Source: Stagnihabitans tardus
GTDB taxonomy: Bacteria > Pseudomonadota > Alphaproteobacteria > Rhodobacterales > Rhodobacteraceae
Direction of reading: 5' to 3'
DNA: 64,000 nt
NCBI RefSeq assembly: GCF_009925085.1
Contig: NZ_JAABNR010000010.1
Span: 62,001-126,000 of the forward strand
Shown: positions 35,337 through 43,857 of the stretch, one piece after another
Numbering within the stretch: position 1 is the first letter of the stretch
Layout of the letters: every line of letters begins with the position of its first letter
The notes under the pieces: model-generated
The model's input: only the letters and a program-made list of their open reading frames with translations
Told to the model about the DNA's origin: nothing
Databases searched by the model: none
Position numbers and translations under genes: made by a program

Positions 35337-35649
35337 AGCGGGTATCCTTTCACAATTTGCACAAACGCAAGGCGTTCATTCGCCTTCGATGCAGCCTAAA
35401 TAGTCTTGCTGCGAAGCGGCAGCAAGCCGCGCCACGGCAAGGCCGCCTTGCATTGCGTGCATGGCAAGAACATCCGCTTCTATACTGATTTTACAGAACT
35501 TTTACATATTCTCCCGGGGTCCGCGTCGCCCGCAGCCGCCATCCCGTCGCTTTTTGCACATGCAGCATCCGCAGGCGACCCCGGAATATCACTTGGCCCG
35601 TGTTCCCCTTTCGTGCTAACCCTTCCCTAACGATAATAAAGGGGCGGGC
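35337..35649. other. 313-bp divergent intergenic region between DUF1127 gene and ruvC
   Basis: The only clearly AT-rich noncoding stretch of the window (notably 35480-35512, TATACTGATTTTACAGAAC and TTTTACATATT). It must hold promoters for the DUF1127 gene (minus) and the ruvC operon (plus), and has a small inverted repeat GCAAGGC-CG-CCTTGC-like around 35437-35451. No gene or confident promoter pair was assigned. Confidence 0.6.
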
Positions 35650-36162
35650 ATGCGGGTTTTGGGCATCGATCCGGGGTTGAGGAATCTGGGCTGGGGCGTG
35701 ATCGACGTCCAGGGCGCGAGAATCACCCATGTCGCGAATGGCATCTGCCACTCGGACGGCAAGGAGGGCGACCTGGCCTTCCGCCTCGTCTCCTTGCATA
35801 CCCAGTTGACCGAGGTAGTCCGCCTTTACGCCCCGGATGCGGCGGCGGTGGAGCATACTTTCGTCAACAAGGACGCGGTGGCGACCTTGAAGCTGGGCCA
35901 GGCCCGGGGGATCGCGCTGTTGGTCCCCGCCCAGGCCGGGCTGACGGTGGGGGAATATGCGCCCAATGCCGTCAAGAAGACCATCGTCGGCGTGGGCCAT
36001 GCGGCCAAGGCGCAGATCGACCACATGATCCGCATCCACCTGCCGGGCGTCCAGATCGCGGGCCCCGATGCGGCCGATGCCCTTGCCATCGCCATCTGCC
36101 ATGCGCACCATATGCAAAGCGCGGGCCGGCTTCAGGCCGCAGTAGCAAGGGCGCAGGCATGA
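35650..36162 (+). CDS. ruvC: Holliday junction endonuclease RuvC
   Basis: Resolves Holliday junctions together with RuvAB. 170 residues, starting [16 protein letters not shown] with the first catalytic Asp at position 7; the second acidic residue is in [12 protein letters not shown] and the last in [11 protein letters not shown] near residue 140. It overlaps ruvA by four bases. Confidence 0.97.
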   Translation: MRVLGIDPGLRNLGWGVIDVQGARITHVANGICHSDGKEGDLAFRLVSLHTQLTEVVRLYAPDAAAVEHTFVNKDAVATLKLGQARGIALLVPAQAGLTVGEYAPNAVKKTIVGVGHAAKAQIDHMIRIHLPGVQIAGPDAADALAIAICHAHHMQSAGRLQAAVARAQA

Positions 36163-36833
36163 TCGGCAAGCTTTCGGGCATCGTGGATTGGAAGGGGCCT
36201 GACCAGGTCCTGCTGGATGTGCGCGGCGTGGGCTATATCGTGCATGTCAACGACCGGACCCTGGCGCAGTTGCCCCCCCCGGGCGAGGCCGTGGCGCTTT
36301 ACACCGACCTCCTGGTGCGCGAGGACCTGCTGCAGCTCTTCGGCTTCCTGACGCTGTTCGAGCGCGAATGGCACAAGGTGCTGATGACGGTGCAGGGGGT
36401 GGGGGCCAAGGCCTCGATGTCGATCCTGGGGGCCTTGGGCGCCGATGGCGTGGCTCGGGCGATCACCCTGGGTGATGCGCGGGCGATCCAGGCCGCCAAT
36501 GGCGTCGGGCCGAAACTGGCGCAGCGCGTGATCCTGGAGTTGAAGTCCAAGGCCCCCGGCATGATGGTCATGGGCGGGTCGCTGAATACCGCAAGCCCCC
36601 TGGTCGAGCCCCTGGCCGAGCCCGAGCCCAAACCCTCCCGCCGCAAGGCCCCCCCGCCGCCCCCCGGCCCCAACCGCGCCGCCTTTGCCTCCGACGCGCT
36701 CTCGGCGCTGTTGAACCTGGGCTATGGCCATTCCGAGGCCGCCGAGGCCGTCACCCTCTCCTCCGACGAGACGCCCGAGGCCGATACCGCGACGCTGATC
36801 CGCATGGCCCTGAAACGCCTGGCGCCGAAATGA
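36159..36833 (+). CDS. ruvA: Holliday junction branch migration protein RuvA
   Basis: Tetrameric protein that binds four-way junctions and loads the RuvB motor. 224 residues: OB-fold N-terminus ([13 protein letters not shown]), helix-hairpin-helix region ([17 protein letters not shown] and [16 protein letters not shown]), a proline-rich linker (about 145-170) and a C-terminal RuvB-binding domain ([15 protein letters not shown]). Overlaps the following membrane protein gene by four bases. Confidence 0.97.
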   Translation: MIGKLSGIVDWKGPDQVLLDVRGVGYIVHVNDRTLAQLPPPGEAVALYTDLLVREDLLQLFGFLTLFEREWHKVLMTVQGVGAKASMSILGALGADGVARAITLGDARAIQAANGVGPKLAQRVILELKSKAPGMMVMGGSLNTASPLVEPLAEPEPKPSRRKAPPPPPGPNRAAFASDALSALLNLGYGHSEAAEAVTLSSDETPEADTATLIRMALKRLAPK

Positions 36834-37372
36834 CCTATGTTCCCCTTCCCGATGCGCGTTTCAGCATCATCGACACGCCCAATGGCCCGGCCCTGCGCAT
36901 CCCCGCACAGCGCAATCTCTTTGTCGCGGCCTTTCTGGCGGTCTGGCTTTGCGGCTGGACGGCGGGGGGCGTGGCGACAATCCACCAGTTCCTGGCGCAG
37001 CCCCAGGCCTTCCTCGGCTTCTGGCTCTGCGGCTGGGCGCTGGGCTGGGGATTTGCGGCCCTCACCCTGGCCCGGATGGCCGCCGGGGTCGAGACGGTGT
37101 CGGTGATCGCCGGAGACCTGGAAATCCGCCGCAGCCTCTTTGGCCTCTCGCGCGGCAAGCTCTATCGCGGCCGCGAGGTCAAGGCGCTGAGCGTGACCGT
37201 GCAGCCCAATTGGGGCGGCTTTTTCCAACCGCGCGGCTTCGGCCCGCATATGGGCCGGGTGCAGTTCACCTATGGCGGCCGCAGCCAGTCCTTCGCCGCA
37301 GGGCTGGACGAGGCCGAGGGCGCCGAGGTCGTGGCCTGGCTCCGCCAGCGCCTGGAGCCAGCCACACGATGA
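36830..37372 (+). CDS. Membrane protein of unknown function between ruvA and ruvB
   Basis: 180 residues with two transmembrane segments near the N-terminus ([19 protein letters not shown], about 30-48, and [20 protein letters not shown], about 62-82) followed by a soluble beta-rich domain that looks like a bacterial PH-type module ([20 protein letters not shown], then [10 protein letters not shown]). It overlaps ruvA and ruvB by four bases each, so it is translated with the resolvasome. A role in junction processing is not implied by its sequence. Confidence 0.8.
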   Translation: MTYVPLPDARFSIIDTPNGPALRIPAQRNLFVAAFLAVWLCGWTAGGVATIHQFLAQPQAFLGFWLCGWALGWGFAALTLARMAAGVETVSVIAGDLEIRRSLFGLSRGKLYRGREVKALSVTVQPNWGGFFQPRGFGPHMGRVQFTYGGRSQSFAAGLDEAEGAEVVAWLRQRLEPATR

Positions 37373-38394
37373 CCCCTGACCGCCCCCTCTCGCCCGAAAA
37401 ACAGCCCGAAGACCTGGACCGCGCGCTTCGCCCCCAGACGCTGGACGATTTCACCGGCCAGGCCGAGGCGCGGGCCAACCTCCGCGTCTTCATCCAATCC
37501 GCCAAGCAGCGCGGCGAGGCGATGGACCACACGCTCTTCCACGGCCCCCCCGGCCTGGGGAAAACCACCCTCGCCCAGATCATGGCCCGCGAATTGGGCG
37601 TGGGCTTCCGCATGACCTCCGGCCCCGTGCTCGCCAAACCGGGCGACCTGGCCGCGATCCTGACCAACCTCGAACCCCGCGACGTGCTCTTCATCGACGA
37701 GATCCACCGCCTTTCCCCCGTCGTCGAAGAGGTCCTCTACCCCGCCCTCGAAGACTTCGCCCTCGACCTGGTGATCGGCGAGGGCCCCGCCGCCCGCACC
37801 GTGAGGATCGAGCTGCAACCCTTTACCCTGGTCGGCGCCACGACGCGCCTGGGCCTCCTCACCACGCCCCTCCGCGACCGCTTCGGCATCCCGACGCGGC
37901 TGGAGTTCTACACGGTCGAAGAGCTCGACCTCATCGTCACCCGCGCCGCAAGGCTCCTCGGCATCACCCCCGAGCCCCAGGGCACCCGCGAGATCGCCGC
38001 CCGCGCCCGGGGCACCCCGCGCATCGCGGGCCGCCTGTTGCGCCGCGTGGTCGATTTCGTCACGGTCGAGGGCAATGGTGTCCTGACCCGCGAGATCGCC
38101 GACTCATCCCTCACCCGGCTTGGCGTCGACAAGCTTGGCCTCGATGGCAACGACCGCCGCTACCTGACGCTGCTGGCCGAGCACTACGGCGGCGGCCCCG
38201 TCGGCGTCGAAACCATCGCCGCCGCCCTCTCCGAGGCGCGCGACGCCATCGAAGAGGTCATCGAGCCCTATCTCCTGCAACAGGGTCTGATCCTGCGCAC
38301 CCCGCGCGGCCGCATGCTGGGCCGCAGCGCCTGGCGCCACCTGGGTCTCGAGGCCCCCCGCCCCCCCGGCCAAAGCGACCTCTTCGAGGCCTGA
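37369..38394 (+). CDS. ruvB: Holliday junction branch migration ATPase RuvB
   Basis: Hexameric AAA+ motor that drives branch migration. 341 residues from ATG 37369. Walker [12 protein letters not shown] (near 61), Walker [11 protein letters not shown] (near 107), sensor region [18 protein letters not shown] (near 155-172) and a C-terminal winged helix ([19 protein letters not shown]). Last gene of the ruv operon; a motif array follows. Confidence 0.98.
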   Translation: MTPDRPLSPEKQPEDLDRALRPQTLDDFTGQAEARANLRVFIQSAKQRGEAMDHTLFHGPPGLGKTTLAQIMARELGVGFRMTSGPVLAKPGDLAAILTNLEPRDVLFIDEIHRLSPVVEEVLYPALEDFALDLVIGEGPAARTVRIELQPFTLVGATTRLGLLTTPLRDRFGIPTRLEFYTVEELDLIVTRAARLLGITPEPQGTREIAARARGTPRIAGRLLRRVVDFVTVEGNGVLTREIADSSLTRLGVDKLGLDGNDRRYLTLLAEHYGGGPVGVETIAAALSEARDAIEEVIEPYLLQQGLILRTPRGRMLGRSAWRHLGLEAPRPPGQSDLFEA

Positions 38395-38751
38395 GCCGCC
38401 GGGCCCCGTCCTCGCAGTCGGCAGGGCCCGCGCCAATCCGGGCAGAACACCTGTCCCTCGGCAGAGCCTCTGGCGAACCCGTGCAGTCGGCGGGGCAGGG
38501 CACGACGGGACAGGGCGAGGCTCCAGTCGGCAGGGCACCTTAGGGCAGGCGGGCCCCTCCCTGACCTCCGCGCCTGCCATTCCAAGGCCCCGCGCCAGGC
38601 CGACCTGGCGCCCGGTTGGGCGGCGAATAGCCCCCCGTCACGCCAATCCCCACCCGTTCAGGCGGCGGAAAACCCCTCCGCAGACTAATACACGATAAAA
38701 GCGCTAGAGTTTAAGTTGATTCCATGTCATCCTGCCCGCAAGGAGACCAAG
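38395..38751. other. 357-bp intergenic region after ruvB
   Basis: Holds four copies of the 13-bp motif (38415-38536) and then a GC-rich stretch with a GCCAGG/CCTGGC type inverted repeat near 38593-38610. The last 60 bp are AT-richer (38684-38722) and probably contain the promoter for the 35-codon small ORF and hydrolase. No ORF with gene-like composition was seen before 38752. Confidence 0.6.
38415..38536 (-). repeat. Second array of the 13-bp motif (four copies, reverse orientation)
   Basis: CAGTCGGCAGGGC at 38415-38427 and 38524-38536, CAGTCGGCGGGGC at 38484-38496, and a degenerate CCCTCGGCAGAGC at about 38455-38467. Steps are about 41, 28 and 40 bp, again including the 40-41 bp spacing of the array at 20.7 kb. 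Confidence 0.8.
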
Positions 38752-38859
38752 ATGCCCCGAATCCCTCGCCCCAGCCTGACGCTCCCCGCCCTCGCCGCCT
38801 GGGCTTCGGCGCTCTTCGCCCCCACCCTGCCGCAGTCGCGGCGCACCAGCTTCGAATGA
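38752..38859 (+). CDS. Small ORF (35 codons) upstream of the RBBP9-like hydrolase gene
   Basis: A 35-residue ORF that starts MPRIPRPSLTLPALAAWASA and ends RTSFE. It has an excellent ribosome-binding site (AAGGAG, six bases before ATG 38752), a basic/proline start, a hydrophobic middle and an Arg-Arg near the end. It stops eight bases before the hydrolase start codon, so it may be a real small protein or a leader peptide. No homologue is recalled with certainty. Confidence 0.5.
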   Translation: MPRIPRPSLTLPALAAWASALFAPTLPQSRRTSFE

Positions 38860-38867
38860 GGTTCGCA

Positions 38868-39455
38868 ATGACCACGACCTTGATCATCCCCGGACTCGAC
38901 GGCTCGCGTGAGGGCCATTGGCAGCAATGGTGGCTGGACAGCGATTCCACGGCCCGGCCCGTGCTCTTGACCGAGCTCTACAACCCCGTCCCCCAGGCCT
39001 GGGAGGTCGAGCTCGTCTCGGCCATCCTCGACCACCCGGGCGCCATCCTGGTCGGCCACTCGCTCGGCGCCGTGCTGATCGCCCGGGTCCTGGCGCAATG
39101 GCCGCATCTGGATGTGAAGGGCGCGCTTCTCGTGGCCCCGGCAGAGGACCCCTCCCACCCGCGTGCCAAGCCCTTCACGCCCTTGCCGGAACTGTCGCTG
39201 CGTCGCCCCGCGACCGTCGTGGCCAGCCGCAACGACCCCTGGATGCGCCATGACCGCGCGCGCGAGCTGGCCCGGCATTGGCAGGCCCGCTTCGTCGATC
39301 TCGGCCGGGCCGGACATGTCAATATCGAAGCGGGTTTCGGCCCCTGGCCGCTGGGGCTTGCCCTGCGCGACGACCTGGTCGAGCGCGCCGCCCGGGGCGA
39401 GAGCAACACGCGCGCCTGGGGCGTCGAAAGCGCACTCGCGGCCCCCCTTCTCTGA
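38868..39455 (+). CDS. RBBP9/YdeN-like serine hydrolase (alpha/beta fold)
   Basis: 195-residue alpha/beta hydrolase of the small RBBP9 type. It starts TTTLIIPGLDGSREGHWQQW, a family hallmark, with the nucleophile in GHSLGA (near residue 66), an acid in ASRNDPW and histidine in AGHVNIEAGFGPWP. Physiological substrate unknown. ATG 38868 has GAGG six bases upstream and lies just behind a 35-codon ORF. Confidence 0.88.
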   Translation: MTTTLIIPGLDGSREGHWQQWWLDSDSTARPVLLTELYNPVPQAWEVELVSAILDHPGAILVGHSLGAVLIARVLAQWPHLDVKGALLVAPAEDPSHPRAKPFTPLPELSLRRPATVVASRNDPWMRHDRARELARHWQARFVDLGRAGHVNIEAGFGPWPLGLALRDDLVERAARGESNTRAWGVESALAAPLL

Positions 39456-39577
39456 CGGGGGCCGCGCGCCCCTGGCCAGAGGCTTTCCGACCAAGCCCCG
39501 GGCGACAATCAAGTCGCGCCACCGTGCCGCAGCTACCCCTTGACGCAAGGGGAAACCGCTCCGCCGCGCCCCCGCAG

Positions 39578-39630
39578 CAGTCGGCAGGACAGGGGCTGGC
39601 CCCAAGGCGCGCCCTGCCAGTCGGCAGAGC
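39578..39630 (-). repeat. Third locus of the 13-bp motif (two copies)
   Basis: CAGTCGGCAGGAC (39578-39590) and CAGTCGGCAGAGC (39618-39630), 40 bp apart, just downstream of ubiK (which ends at 39656 on the minus strand) and after the hydrolase gene. Confidence 0.75.
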
Positions 39631-39655
39631 CCCAGGGCCGCCCCGATCTTCCGCC

Positions 39656-39904
39656 TTACTTGCCGAGCTTGGCTTCCAGCGCCGCGATGCGCTCTTCCAG
39701 CGCGATATTCTCTTCCCGCGCCTTCTGGGCCATGGCCCGCACCGCGTCGAACTCTTCGCGCGTCACGAAATCGCGGTCGGCCATCCAGCGGTCGATGAAG
39801 CCCTTCATCGCCGTCTCTGCCTCGGAGCGTGCGCCCTGCGCCACGCCCATGGCATTGGTCATCAGCTTGCTCATGTCGTCGAAGAACTTGTTGCCGGGCT
39901 GCAT
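39656..39904 (-). CDS. ubiK: Ubiquinone biosynthesis accessory factor UbiK (YqiC family)
   Basis: 82-residue protein of the UbiK/BMFP family: amphipathic N-terminal helix (NKFFDDMSKLMTNAMG) and a C-terminal coiled coil (REENIALEERIAALEAKLG, residues about 62-81). In E. coli UbiK helps the aerobic Ubi complex at the membrane. The gene is divergent from lgt, an arrangement common in Rhodobacterales. Confidence 0.85.
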   Translation of the reverse strand: MQPGNKFFDDMSKLMTNAMGVAQGARSEAETAMKGFIDRWMADRDFVTREEFDAVRAMAQKAREENIALEERIAALEAKLGK

Positions 39905-40028
39905 CTTTGGTCTCCATCTCTTTCCCCCTATATGGCGGCAAGGGGCTGCCGGGGCAAGGGAGCCCCAGCGGATCGGCGGTTGACTTCCCTCCCGCCGCCC
40001 CGGAAAACGCAGCCAACCCGGAGGCCCG

Positions 40029-40913
40029 ATGTCCTATATCCCCTTTCCGCCCCTTTCGCCCGAGATCTTCTCGATCGACATCGGCGGCATGACCTTTGCG
40101 CTGCGCTGGTATGCCCTGGCCTATATCGTGGGTCTCATGGCCGGGGTCTGGCTGATCCGTCGCGCCCTGCGGAGCGCGCGGCTCTGGGACGCGGTGCCCA
40201 TGACCGAGGACCAGCTCGACCGACTGCTGACCTGGGTCATCGCGGGCGTGCTGATCGGTGGGCGGCTCGGCTATGTGCTCTTCTACCAGCCCGCCCATTT
40301 CGCCGCCCATCCCGAGCTCATCATCCGGGTCTGGGAGGGCGGCATGTCCTTCCACGGCGGCTTCCTCGGCGTGACGATTGCGGGCCTGATCTTCGCCTGG
40401 CGCGAGAAGATCCCTGCGCTGACGGTGGGCGATCTCTTCGCCATGGTCGCCCCCATCGGCCTTTTCCTGGGCCGCCTGTCCAACTTCATCAATGCCGAGC
40501 TCTGGGGACGGCCCACGACCATGCCCTGGGGCGTGGCCTTCCCGGGGGACGAGGCCCAGCTCTGCCCCGGCGTGGTCGGCATCTGCGCCCGCCATCCCTC
40601 GCAACTCTACGAGGCCGCGCTCGAGGGACTGCTGCTCGGCGCCATCGTCCTCTGGGCCGCATGGCGTGGCGACTGGCTCCGCCGCCCAGGGCGCATCATG
40701 GGGACCTTCATCGCGGGCTATGGCATCGCGCGCTTCGTGGTCGAATTCTTCCGCCAGCCCGATGTGCAATTCATCACCGAGGGCAATCCCCTGGGCCTCG
40801 CCTGGCAGGTCGGCGGCTATGGCCTGACCCAGGGCCAGGCCCTCTCTTTGCCGATGATCGCCGCCGGGCTCTGGTTCTTCGCCCGGGCCCGCCACGTCCA
40901 GGGCTCCAAGTGA
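40029..40913 (+). CDS. lgt: Prolipoprotein diacylglyceryl transferase
   Basis: Inner-membrane enzyme that transfers diacylglycerol from phosphatidylglycerol to the lipobox cysteine of prolipoproteins. 294 residues with about seven hydrophobic segments. The family signature [20 protein letters not shown] (near residue 141-160) and the HGGFLG turn (near 116) are intact. The stop codon overlaps the GTG start of the next gene. Confidence 0.96.
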   Translation: MSYIPFPPLSPEIFSIDIGGMTFALRWYALAYIVGLMAGVWLIRRALRSARLWDAVPMTEDQLDRLLTWVIAGVLIGGRLGYVLFYQPAHFAAHPELIIRVWEGGMSFHGGFLGVTIAGLIFAWREKIPALTVGDLFAMVAPIGLFLGRLSNFINAELWGRPTTMPWGVAFPGDEAQLCPGVVGICARHPSQLYEAALEGLLLGAIVLWAAWRGDWLRRPGRIMGTFIAGYGIARFVVEFFRQPDVQFITEGNPLGLAWQVGGYGLTQGQALSLPMIAAGLWFFARARHVQGSK

Positions 40914-41953
40914 CGGAGCTGGCCGAGATCCTGGCCGCCCGCATCCGGGCCGAAGGGCCCTTGCGGCTTTCCGACTACATGGCCGAATGCCTGCTGCACC
41001 CCACTCATGGCTATTACACCACCAGGCCGCCCTTCGGCGCCGAGGGCGATTTCATCACCGCCCCGGAAATCTCCCAGATGTTCGGCGAGCTCCTGGGCCT
41101 CTGCCTCGCGCAATCCTGGCTCGACCAGGGGGCCCCATCGCCCTTTACGCTCGCCGAAATCGGCCCGGGCCGAGGCACGCTGATGGCCGATATCCTGCGC
41201 GCCACCCGGGGCGTGCCGGGCTTTCACGCCGCCATGCGCCTGCGCCTGGTCGAGGCCTCGCCCCGCCTGCGCGCGCTTCAGGCCCAGGCGCTGAAGGGCT
41301 ATGCGCCCGAGTGGTGCGAGATCGAGGCGCTTGAGGGGCCCCTCTTCCTGGTCGCCAACGAGTTCTTCGACGCCCTGCCGATCCGCCAGTTCCTGCGCAC
41401 GGGCCCCGCCTGGCGCGAGCGCATGGTCGGGCTGGTCGAGGGCCGCCTGACCCTTGGCCTCGGCCCCGTCCTGCCGGTTCCGGAGCTCTCCCACCGCCTT
41501 GCCGACACGACCGACGGCCAGATCGTCGAGCTCTGCCCCCAGGCCCCCGGCATCCTCGCCCAGATCACCCCGCGCCTCGGCCTGGCGCTGATCCTCGACT
41601 ACGGCGGCTGGCAGAGCCGAGGCGACACCTTCCAGGCCCTGCGCGCCCATAAACCCACCGACCCTTTCGCGGCGCCCGGAGAGGCCGATCTGACCGCCCA
41701 TGTCGATTTCGCCGCCCTCGCCCAGGCCGCCCCCTGCGCCCATGCCTATACGACTCAAGGCGCGCTTCTGACCGCGCTTGGCATCGGCGCCCGCTCCGAA
41801 AGGCTGGCCCGCAACATGACCGGAGCCGCCCTGCAAAACCACCTCGCCGCCACGCAGCGCTTGACCGCGCCCTCGGAAATGGGGACGCTGTTCAAGGCGC
41901 TGGCCCTCTTTCCGGCCGGCGCCCCCCAGCCACCCGGGTTCCCCGATGCTTGA
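40910..41953 (+). CDS. SAM-dependent methyltransferase, NDUFAF7/MidA family
   Basis: 347 residues from a GTG at 40910 that overlaps the lgt stop by four bases; the protein resembles the NDUFAF7 (DUF185) family, which in mitochondria dimethylates an arginine of complex I. Landmarks are [18 protein letters not shown] at the start, [19 protein letters not shown] (about 45-63) and the SAM motif [15 protein letters not shown] (near 83). A similar role in bacterial complex I is plausible but not shown. The end overlaps pgeF by eight bases. Confidence 0.88.
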   Translation: MTELAEILAARIRAEGPLRLSDYMAECLLHPTHGYYTTRPPFGAEGDFITAPEISQMFGELLGLCLAQSWLDQGAPSPFTLAEIGPGRGTLMADILRATRGVPGFHAAMRLRLVEASPRLRALQAQALKGYAPEWCEIEALEGPLFLVANEFFDALPIRQFLRTGPAWRERMVGLVEGRLTLGLGPVLPVPELSHRLADTTDGQIVELCPQAPGILAQITPRLGLALILDYGGWQSRGDTFQALRAHKPTDPFAAPGEADLTAHVDFAALAQAAPCAHAYTTQGALLTALGIGARSERLARNMTGAALQNHLAATQRLTAPSEMGTLFKALALFPAGAPQPPGFPDA

Positions 41954-42695
41954 AATCCTGACCTCCGACGACATCACCGCGCGCCATGGTTTCTTCACCC
42001 GCAAGGGCGGGGCCTCCTCGGGGATATTCGCCGGGCTGAACTGCGGGCCGGGCTCCTCCGACATGGCCCAGGCCGTCGCCGTCAACCGCGCCCGCGTGGC
42101 CGAGGCCATGGGGCTGGCCTCCGAGGCGCTGGTCAGCCTGAACCAGACCCATTCCGCCGATGTCGTGACCCTGACCGCGCCGCCCCAGGGCCGCGTCTCG
42201 GCCGATGGCATGGTGACCGCGACCCCCGGGATCGGCCTTGGCATCCTGACCGCCGATTGCCAGCCGGTCCTGTTCTCCGACCCGAAAGCGGGCGTGATCG
42301 GCGCCGCCCATGCCGGTTGGCGCGGCACCCGCGATGGCGTGCTCGAGGCGACGCTCTCCGCCATGCAGGCCCTTGGCGCCCGGCTTCAGGATATCTCGGT
42401 CGTCATCGGCCCGACCATCAGCCAGGCCGCCTACGAGGTCGGGCCGGAGTTCTTCGAGACCTTCACCGACGACGACCGCGCCGCCGCGCGCTATTTCATC
42501 AACGGCAAGGGCGACCGGATGCTCTTCGACCTGCCGGGCTATGCCCTGGGGCGGCTGAGGGCTTCGGGCGTGGGTCAAGCCGCCTGGATCGGCCATTGCA
42601 CCTATCGCGACCCAGAGCGATTCTACTCCTATCGCCGCACGACGCATCAGAAAGAGGCCGATTACGGCCGCCTGATCTCGGTCATCCGGCTTTAG
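41946..42695 (+). CDS. pgeF: Purine nucleoside phosphorylase LACC1-like / polyphenol oxidase family protein
   Basis: 249-residue YfiH-family protein with a zinc site built from His in NQTHSADV, Cys in TADCQPVLF and His in AAHAGWRGT. Members act on purine nucleosides (phosphorylase/deaminase) and were earlier called laccases; E. coli PgeF also edits peptidoglycan precursors. Overlaps the methyltransferase gene, so the lgt-NDUFAF7-pgeF trio is an operon. A terminator follows at 42781. Confidence 0.88.
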   Translation: MLEILTSDDITARHGFFTRKGGASSGIFAGLNCGPGSSDMAQAVAVNRARVAEAMGLASEALVSLNQTHSADVVTLTAPPQGRVSADGMVTATPGIGLGILTADCQPVLFSDPKAGVIGAAHAGWRGTRDGVLEATLSAMQALGARLQDISVVIGPTISQAAYEVGPEFFETFTDDDRAAARYFINGKGDRMLFDLPGYALGRLRASGVGQAAWIGHCTYRDPERFYSYRRTTHQKEADYGRLISVIRL

Positions 42696-42780
42696 ATTCG
42701 GTCCAGGCCCCGGGGGAGCCCGCCGCCGCTTGGCCCGCGATCCCCTTCCCGGCCAGCATTTGCCGCAAGTTTGCCACAAA

Positions 42781-42804
42781 CCCGCGCGGTCCCGGCCGCG
42801 CGGG
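42781..42804 (+). terminator. Likely terminator after pgeF
   Basis: Stem CCCGCGCGG/CCGCGCGGG with a six-base loop, then TTACGCTTTG. The T-run is weak, so termination strength is uncertain. Confidence 0.55.
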
Positions 42805-42970
42805 TTACGCTTTGTTAAGCAATTTCAGGCGATTGTTCAGGGGAAAGCCAAACTCCCGCCCCATCGTTTCCGCCACGGAAATAATCGCAAACTGTCGTTT
42901 CGCCGCCCAAGACATGCCCCAAACGGGGGGCAGATTGTCTCCATGGTCGAAACGAAGAAAGGAACCTGAG

Positions 42971-43141
42971 ATGAAAAAGGAACGCCGCTGGCTCAAGTCC
43001 GCCATCGCTGCCGCCAATGAGCCCCAGGTTGCGCTTCCCTGGGCCCGTGGCTCTCGTCGCCGCCCGGCCTCGATGATGCCCGCCGTTTCGCAACCCGCGC
43101 CGACGCCGGTTTCCCAACCGCAGGCTGTCGCCGCCCGCTGA
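42971..43141 (+). CDS. Small basic protein (56 residues), unknown function
   Basis: 56-residue ORF starting MKKERRWLKSAIAAANEPQV, followed by LPWARGSRRRPAS and a proline/glutamine/alanine tail. It has an AAGGAA site seven bases before the ATG, a strongly basic N-terminal half and no membrane segment. Similar short Lys/Arg-rich proteins with ALPWARG-type motifs occur in Rhodobacterales, from memory. It is flanked by its own upstream region and a GC hairpin downstream, which supports a real monocistronic gene. Confidence 0.65.
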   Translation: MKKERRWLKSAIAAANEPQVALPWARGSRRRPASMMPAVSQPAPTPVSQPQAVAAR

Positions 43142-43283
43142 ATTTCCCCGGGGGTCCTCCCCCCGGGTCCTGCCGCAAGGCCTTGCCAGAGACTTTGCGG
43201 ATCTCCTCCCTGTTGCTTCCCTCGTGCTTTTGCCTGCTGTGAGAGCATGTCCTTGGGGTCGGTTCGCCGACCCCATTTTTTTT
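43142..43283 (+). ncRNA. Possible structured 3' UTR or sRNA ending in a strong terminator
   Basis: Between the small ORF and a perfect terminator lie a hairpin CCCGGGGG-TCCT-CCCCCGGG (about 43147-43167) and a stem CCGCAA/TTGCGG (about 43173-43200), followed by the anti-Shine-Dalgarno-like CTCCTCCC at 43203-43210. Alphaproteobacterial 'cuckoo' sRNAs carry a CCUCCUCCC motif, often behind a small stress protein gene. Here the motif is not in an obvious loop, so the call is tentative. Confidence 0.3.
43255..43283 (+). terminator. Strong rho-independent terminator
   Basis: Perfect 8-bp stem GGGGTCGG/CCGACCCC with TTCG loop, then A and eight T. It lies 114 bp after the 56-residue ORF. Confidence 0.93.
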
Positions 43284-43857
43284 GGCTTCAAGGGTTTGAC
43301 GCCCAGGGCAGGGCTCCGCACCGCCAAGCCGCCCTTGGGCCTTTGGCTCCAAGGAAAACACCCAAGCCCCGGACTTGGCCTTTTCCGACCTCCGCCCCCG
43401 GCGATTCGCAGCTCCTTTGGCCCGATTCGCACCGATTGTGGCGGGATTGATCCCGGACGTTAACCAATAACCCCTGGCTAACCACCTTGTGGAAAACACG
43501 GACCCCAATGCGCCGCAGTTTTTGACAAGCTGCCCAGATTGCGCCAAATTCCGTCTTGTTGGATCCCACCGCGACAGGTGAGGGTGAAGGGGTAAGACCT
43601 GCAAAGGCGCCTCATCCTTGCTGCGGCCGTTACAAACGGAATGGGAAGGTTTCGGGGCGGTTTCCGTGGTCCTCTGCCACATGAAGGAAGCCGCCCTTTC
43701 CTTTTGCCGCAGCCGATCCGAAGTTCCGACCTTGGACCCGCTCCCCGCGCCCCGGGATGCCCCCGCCCAAGCGCCGCCGGACTTTTCTCCCCCGGGACTT
43801 TCTTTTGATCAAATTCCTTGCCATAACGGGGCATATTCCCAAGCCCCGGATGACCCC
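43284..43857. other. 574-bp intergenic region without a recognised gene
   Basis: No ORF here has gene-like composition. The stretch contains a repeated pattern of CCAAGG/CCTTGG-type words (43297-43370), an AT-richer segment with GTTAACCAATAACC (43460 region), and a TTGATCAAATTCC stretch (43805-43818) just ahead of the aminotransferase gene that may be promoter DNA. An in-frame upstream extension of the aminotransferase gene exists but is not homologous to the family. Confidence 0.55.

Noticed and set aside
38104-38580. Minus-strand open frame over the ruvB 3' end and motif array
   Set aside because: It is antisense to ruvB and its distal part translates repeat DNA; no protein-like features.
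43488-43496. DnaA-box-like TGTGGAAAA suggesting an origin
   Set aside because: One box with two mismatches, no cluster, no AT-rich unwinding region and no origin-linked genes nearby.
43478-43834. Minus-strand 118-codon frame upstream of the aminotransferase gene
   Set aside because: Composition is not gene-like, no ribosome-binding site and no known motif.
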